A DNA stretch of 14,634 nucleotides from a bacterium. GTDB lineage: Bacteria > Bacteroidota > Bacteroidia > Bacteroidales > Bacteroidaceae. Both the position numbers and the translations under genes were made by a program. Where the stretch lies: contig SFQP01000052.1 in NCBI GenBank assembly GCA_004562975.1, positions 1-14,634 of the forward strand. The letters run 5' to 3'. The notes below the pieces were generated by a model. That model saw only the letters and a list, made by a program, of their open reading frames with translations, was not told where the DNA came from and did not search any database. Each line of letters begins with the position of its first letter. Positions within the stretch are counted from its first letter, which is position 1. Shown piece after piece: positions 12,557 to 14,634 of this stretch.

Positions 12557-13786
12557 TTAGGGTAATAGCAGCGAACTGTCGCCGTAGCTCAGGAAACGGA
12601 AATCGTGGCCCAAGGCGTAATCGTAGATGCGCCGCCAGTCATCGCCCACCAAGGCCGATACCAAGAGCAGCAGCGTGCTTTGCGGTTGGTGGAAGTTCGT
12701 CACGATGCCGCGCACGATGTGGTACTCGTAGCCCGGGGCAATGATAATCTGCGTGGCCGTGTGCAGCACCGGCAATTCGTGGCGCGTCATGTAGTCCAGC
12801 AGCAGTTCCAGTGATTCGCGTGCCGTCAGCTGCTTTTTACCCGATGCGGCGTACTCGTAAGGCAACCATTGCGGCACCAGCAAATCGTCCGGTGCGGCAT
12901 CCGGCTGCGCTTCAATCATCACGCCTATATAATATAAGCTCTCCAGCGTGCGCACCGAGGTTGTGCCCACGGCAATGCAATGTCCGTCGTGCGCCAGCAG
13001 CCGTTCGATGCTCTCACGCTTCACGGCAATCCATTCCGCGTGCATGGCGTGTCCGCCGATTTCCTCGCTCTTCACCGGTTTGAACGTGCCCGCCCCCACG
13101 TGCAGTGTAATCTCGTTGCGTTCCACCCCCTTTTCGTCCAGTGCCCGCAACACCCGCTCCGTGAAGTGCAGTCCCGCCGTGGGAGCTGCCACAGACCCCT
13201 TGATCTTGCTGTACACCGTCTGGTACGTCTGCAGGTCGCTCGGCTCCGTGTCGCGGTTCAGGTAGGGAGGGATAGGCAGTTCGCCGATAGCCTCCAGTAC
13301 CTCCGAGAAAGTGACATTGTCGTCGTCCCAGCAGAACACCACCTCGTGGCCCGTGCCGCTCAGTCCCTTGCGTTCTGCCGTCAGTGTCAGTTTTTTCCCG
13401 CCCACGCAGATTTCTCTTTCCAGTTTCCCCTCCTTCCACTTCTTGAGATTGCCTACCAGACAAGTCCAAGTCACTTGGCACGTGGTGGCAAAGTTCTGCT
13501 GGTAGTCCAGGGGCGTGTGCGGTTCCAGGCAGAACACTTCGATGAGTGCCCCCGTGCTTTTGTGAAAATGCAACCGCGCCTGAATCACCTTCGTGTTGTT
13601 GAACACCATCAGTTCGCCTGCCGGGATATACTGCGGCAAGTGGTGGAACACATCCTCGCTGATTTCGCCGTGGCGGTAAAGCAGCAGTTTTGATTCGTCG
13701 CGCACCGCTTTCGGGTATTTGGCAATGCGTTCGTCGGGTAAAGGATATTGGTAGTCCGCAATGCGGATATGTTTAGGGTCAAGCAT
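12557..13786 (-). CDS. queA: S-adenosylmethionine:tRNA ribosyltransferase-isomerase QueA
   Basis: QueA transfers and isomerises the ribosyl part of SAM onto preQ1 in tRNA to give epoxyqueuosine. The protein has 409 aa, longer than E. coli QueA (about 356 aa). Conserved blocks in order are YPLPDERIAKYP near residue 13, LMVFNNTKVIQARL near 59-72, IGELPIPPYL, YQTVYSKIKGSVAAPTAGLH, LHVGAGTFKPV, the HAMHAE motif, AVGTTSVRTLES, and a C-terminal IIAPGYEYHIVRGIVTNFHQ. The extra length lies partly between the first and second blocks and in the region before the last block (ASGKKQLTARESLELLLDY). The ATG at 13786 is 21 nt downstream of a terminator-like hairpin on the same strand, so queA probably begins a transcription unit with the NUDIX gene. 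Confidence 0.94.
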   Translation of the reverse strand: MLDPKHIRIADYQYPLPDERIAKYPKAVRDESKLLLYRHGEISEDVFHHLPQYIPAGELMVFNNTKVIQARLHFHKSTGALIEVFCLEPHTPLDYQQNFATTCQVTWTCLVGNLKKWKEGKLEREICVGGKKLTLTAERKGLSGTGHEVVFCWDDDNVTFSEVLEAIGELPIPPYLNRDTEPSDLQTYQTVYSKIKGSVAAPTAGLHFTERVLRALDEKGVERNEITLHVGAGTFKPVKSEEIGGHAMHAEWIAVKRESIERLLAHDGHCIAVGTTSVRTLESLYYIGVMIEAQPDAAPDDLLVPQWLPYEYAASGKKQLTARESLELLLDYMTRHELPVLHTATQIIIAPGYEYHIVRGIVTNFHQPQSTLLLLVSALVGDDWRRIYDYALGHDFRFLSYGDSSLLLP

Positions 13787-13807
13787 GAATGATTTTTGAC
13801 AATGAAA

Positions 13808-13894
13808 GGGTCAGAGTTCTTCCGGGAAGGCTACGGCGCACAGCGTCTTGTCTGCCGCAAGGCCGTTGCAGCCTTCCCCGAAGCATCCTGACCC
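13808..13894 (-). terminator. Imperfect hairpin after the secreted-protein gene
   Basis: The arms 13808-13832 and 13870-13894 are complementary at 21 of 25 positions (outer GGGTCAG, inner GGGAAGGCT). A further short pair (ACGGC 13833-13837 with GCCGT 13862-13866) extends the stem. It starts 13 nt past the stop of the minus-strand secreted-protein gene and ends before queA, so it likely separates the two. No long U-tract follows. Confidence 0.6.
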
Positions 13895-13907
13895 CTGTTT
13901 ACTTAGT

Positions 13908-14634
13908 TTAGCGTCCTATGATTTTCTCTCCGTTCAGGATGTAAACACCCTTGGCCGGTTTCGTCACGCGGCGGCCACTCAGGTCGTAGCAAGGCACATC
14001 CTTTCCGTCGGCTTCGGCTGTAGCGATACCCGTGGGCACCGTTTCCTCCTCCACCAAGGTAAAAGCATATTGGCAACCGGTGTCCGACGTGTTGTTGCCG
14101 CCGCCCCAGTTGTACACCTTCCAGCCCAGACCGGAATTCGTTTGGTTGAACTGCACGTCACCGCTCACGATGATATAATAGCCAGCAGTGGCAGCCTCCT
14201 TGAACTCCCAGCCCGCGTCAGGTTCCGCAGCCGTTGTGGTCAGGGCCGTGTTGTAAGTGGCCACGGGCGACACATACGACTGGTCCTTGCGGTTCACGAT
14301 GTTAAAAGTGTTGTCACCCCTGTCCTCAAATTTCCATGCCGAAGCCTCGGTCGCTGTCGTTTCGCCCGTCAGTGCCTCACCCACGCCCTGCGACGTGGCG
14401 TAACGGTTGCTGCGTAGCGGTGTGCAGAATGAGTACCAATAAAAATGCGTGTCAGAGCTGAGTTTCGGTGTAGAAGGCAGTTCCACTTCTTGGAAAAAGT
14501 ATTTGCAACCCGTGTCCGTCGTGTTTGTGCCGCCACCCCAGTTGAACACCTTGTAGCCGTTGCCGCTGTTCGTCTGGTTGAACTGCACCGAGCCGCTGGT
14601 GATGATGACAAATCCCGTTTCGTCCGCTTTCTTC
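13908..14634 (-). CDS. Secreted protein, C-terminal part, with two tandem lectin-like modules and sorting-like tail
   Basis: The frame is open to the window edge, so only the last 241 residues are seen and the true start is outside. There are two copies of a module containing VQFNQTNSG, then NWGGG, then DTGC; the copies lie ~143 residues apart. Between them are segments such as NTFNIVNRKDQSYVSPVA and AGWEFKEA that recall ricin-type beta-trefoil lectin repeats (inference). The tail VPCYDLSGRRVTKPAKGVYILNGEKIIGR-like region ends the protein and is typical of secreted or surface Bacteroidales enzymes. The missing N-terminal part could be a glycosidase or peptidase; nothing in the window decides this. 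Confidence 0.75.
   Translation of the reverse strand, partial: KKADETGFVIITSGSVQFNQTNSGNGYKVFNWGGGTNTTDTGCKYFFQEVELPSTPKLSSDTHFYWYSFCTPLRSNRYATSQGVGEALTGETTATEASAWKFEDRGDNTFNIVNRKDQSYVSPVATYNTALTTTAAEPDAGWEFKEAATAGYYIIVSGDVQFNQTNSGLGWKVYNWGGGNNTSDTGCQYAFTLVEEETVPTGIATAEADGKDVPCYDLSGRRVTKPAKGVYILNGEKIIGR
14048..14183 (-). repeat. Lectin-like module, distal copy (coding)
   Basis: This encodes ~45 residues from YYIIVSGDVQFNQTNSG through KVYNWGGGNNTSDTGC to TLVEEE. It matches the copy at 14482-14614 in order and spacing, and the DNA is also similar (a shared GGTTGAACTGCAC block), so the duplication is moderately recent. The boundaries are approximate. Confidence 0.7.
14482..14614 (-). repeat. 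Lectin-like module, proximal copy (coding)
   Basis: This encodes FVIITSGSVQFNQTNSG through KVFNWGGGTNTTDTGC to FFQEVE and is the partner of 14048-14183. The frame continues upstream out of the window, so more copies may exist there. Confidence 0.7.

Noticed and set aside
1..14634. tRNA or rRNA genes
   Set aside because: I saw no conserved T-loop, anticodon-arm or rRNA sequences on either strand, though I could not run a dedicated search.

Overview
The window looks like chromosome of a gut- or oral-type Bacteroidales bacterium (Bacteroides/Phocaeicola/Prevotella relatives). The signs are a DUF4250–VanZ–DUF3822–RsmD gene run, a secreted GH29 fucosidase next to a GH16 protein with GEVED-like modules, short C-terminal tails of the kind found on secreted Bacteroidales proteins, a TAnnTTTG promoter element, and no strong Shine-Dalgarno sites. 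The genus cannot be fixed by reading alone.

Layout, plus strand: the 3' end of a short-chain dehydrogenase (FabG-like); an RluA-family pseudouridine synthase lying between two copies of a long intergenic hairpin family; mtnN and luxS, which together detoxify S-adenosylhomocysteine and give AI-2; then a secreted alpha-L-fucosidase (GH29 plus discoidin domain) followed after 21 nt by a large secreted GH16 protein. The GH16 gene is broken: its catalytic centre is missing and the reading frame shifts at about 6915-6931. After a hairpin comes a housekeeping cluster: DUF4250 small protein (58 aa), VanZ-like membrane protein, DUF3822 protein (GTG start), rsmD, a TPR protein and a YqiA-like alpha/beta hydrolase. 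The TPR gene is bracketed by two arrays of 7-nt repeats in opposite orientation.

Between 11281 and 11971 there is no credible gene. This gap between convergent genes holds a perfect 19-bp terminator-like hairpin, a roughly 300-nt inverted-repeat element whose inner 48 nt per arm are identical, a 22-nt alternating pyrimidine-purine tract, and a perfect 32-bp-arm palindrome.

Minus strand (read right to left): the C-terminal part of a secreted protein with two tandem lectin-like modules (runs off the window), an imperfect hairpin, queA (queuosine synthesis) and a NUDIX hydrolase.

No new defence or mobile system is visible. The most interesting material is the intergenic repeat structure, in several families, and the inactivating deletion in the GH16 enzyme.
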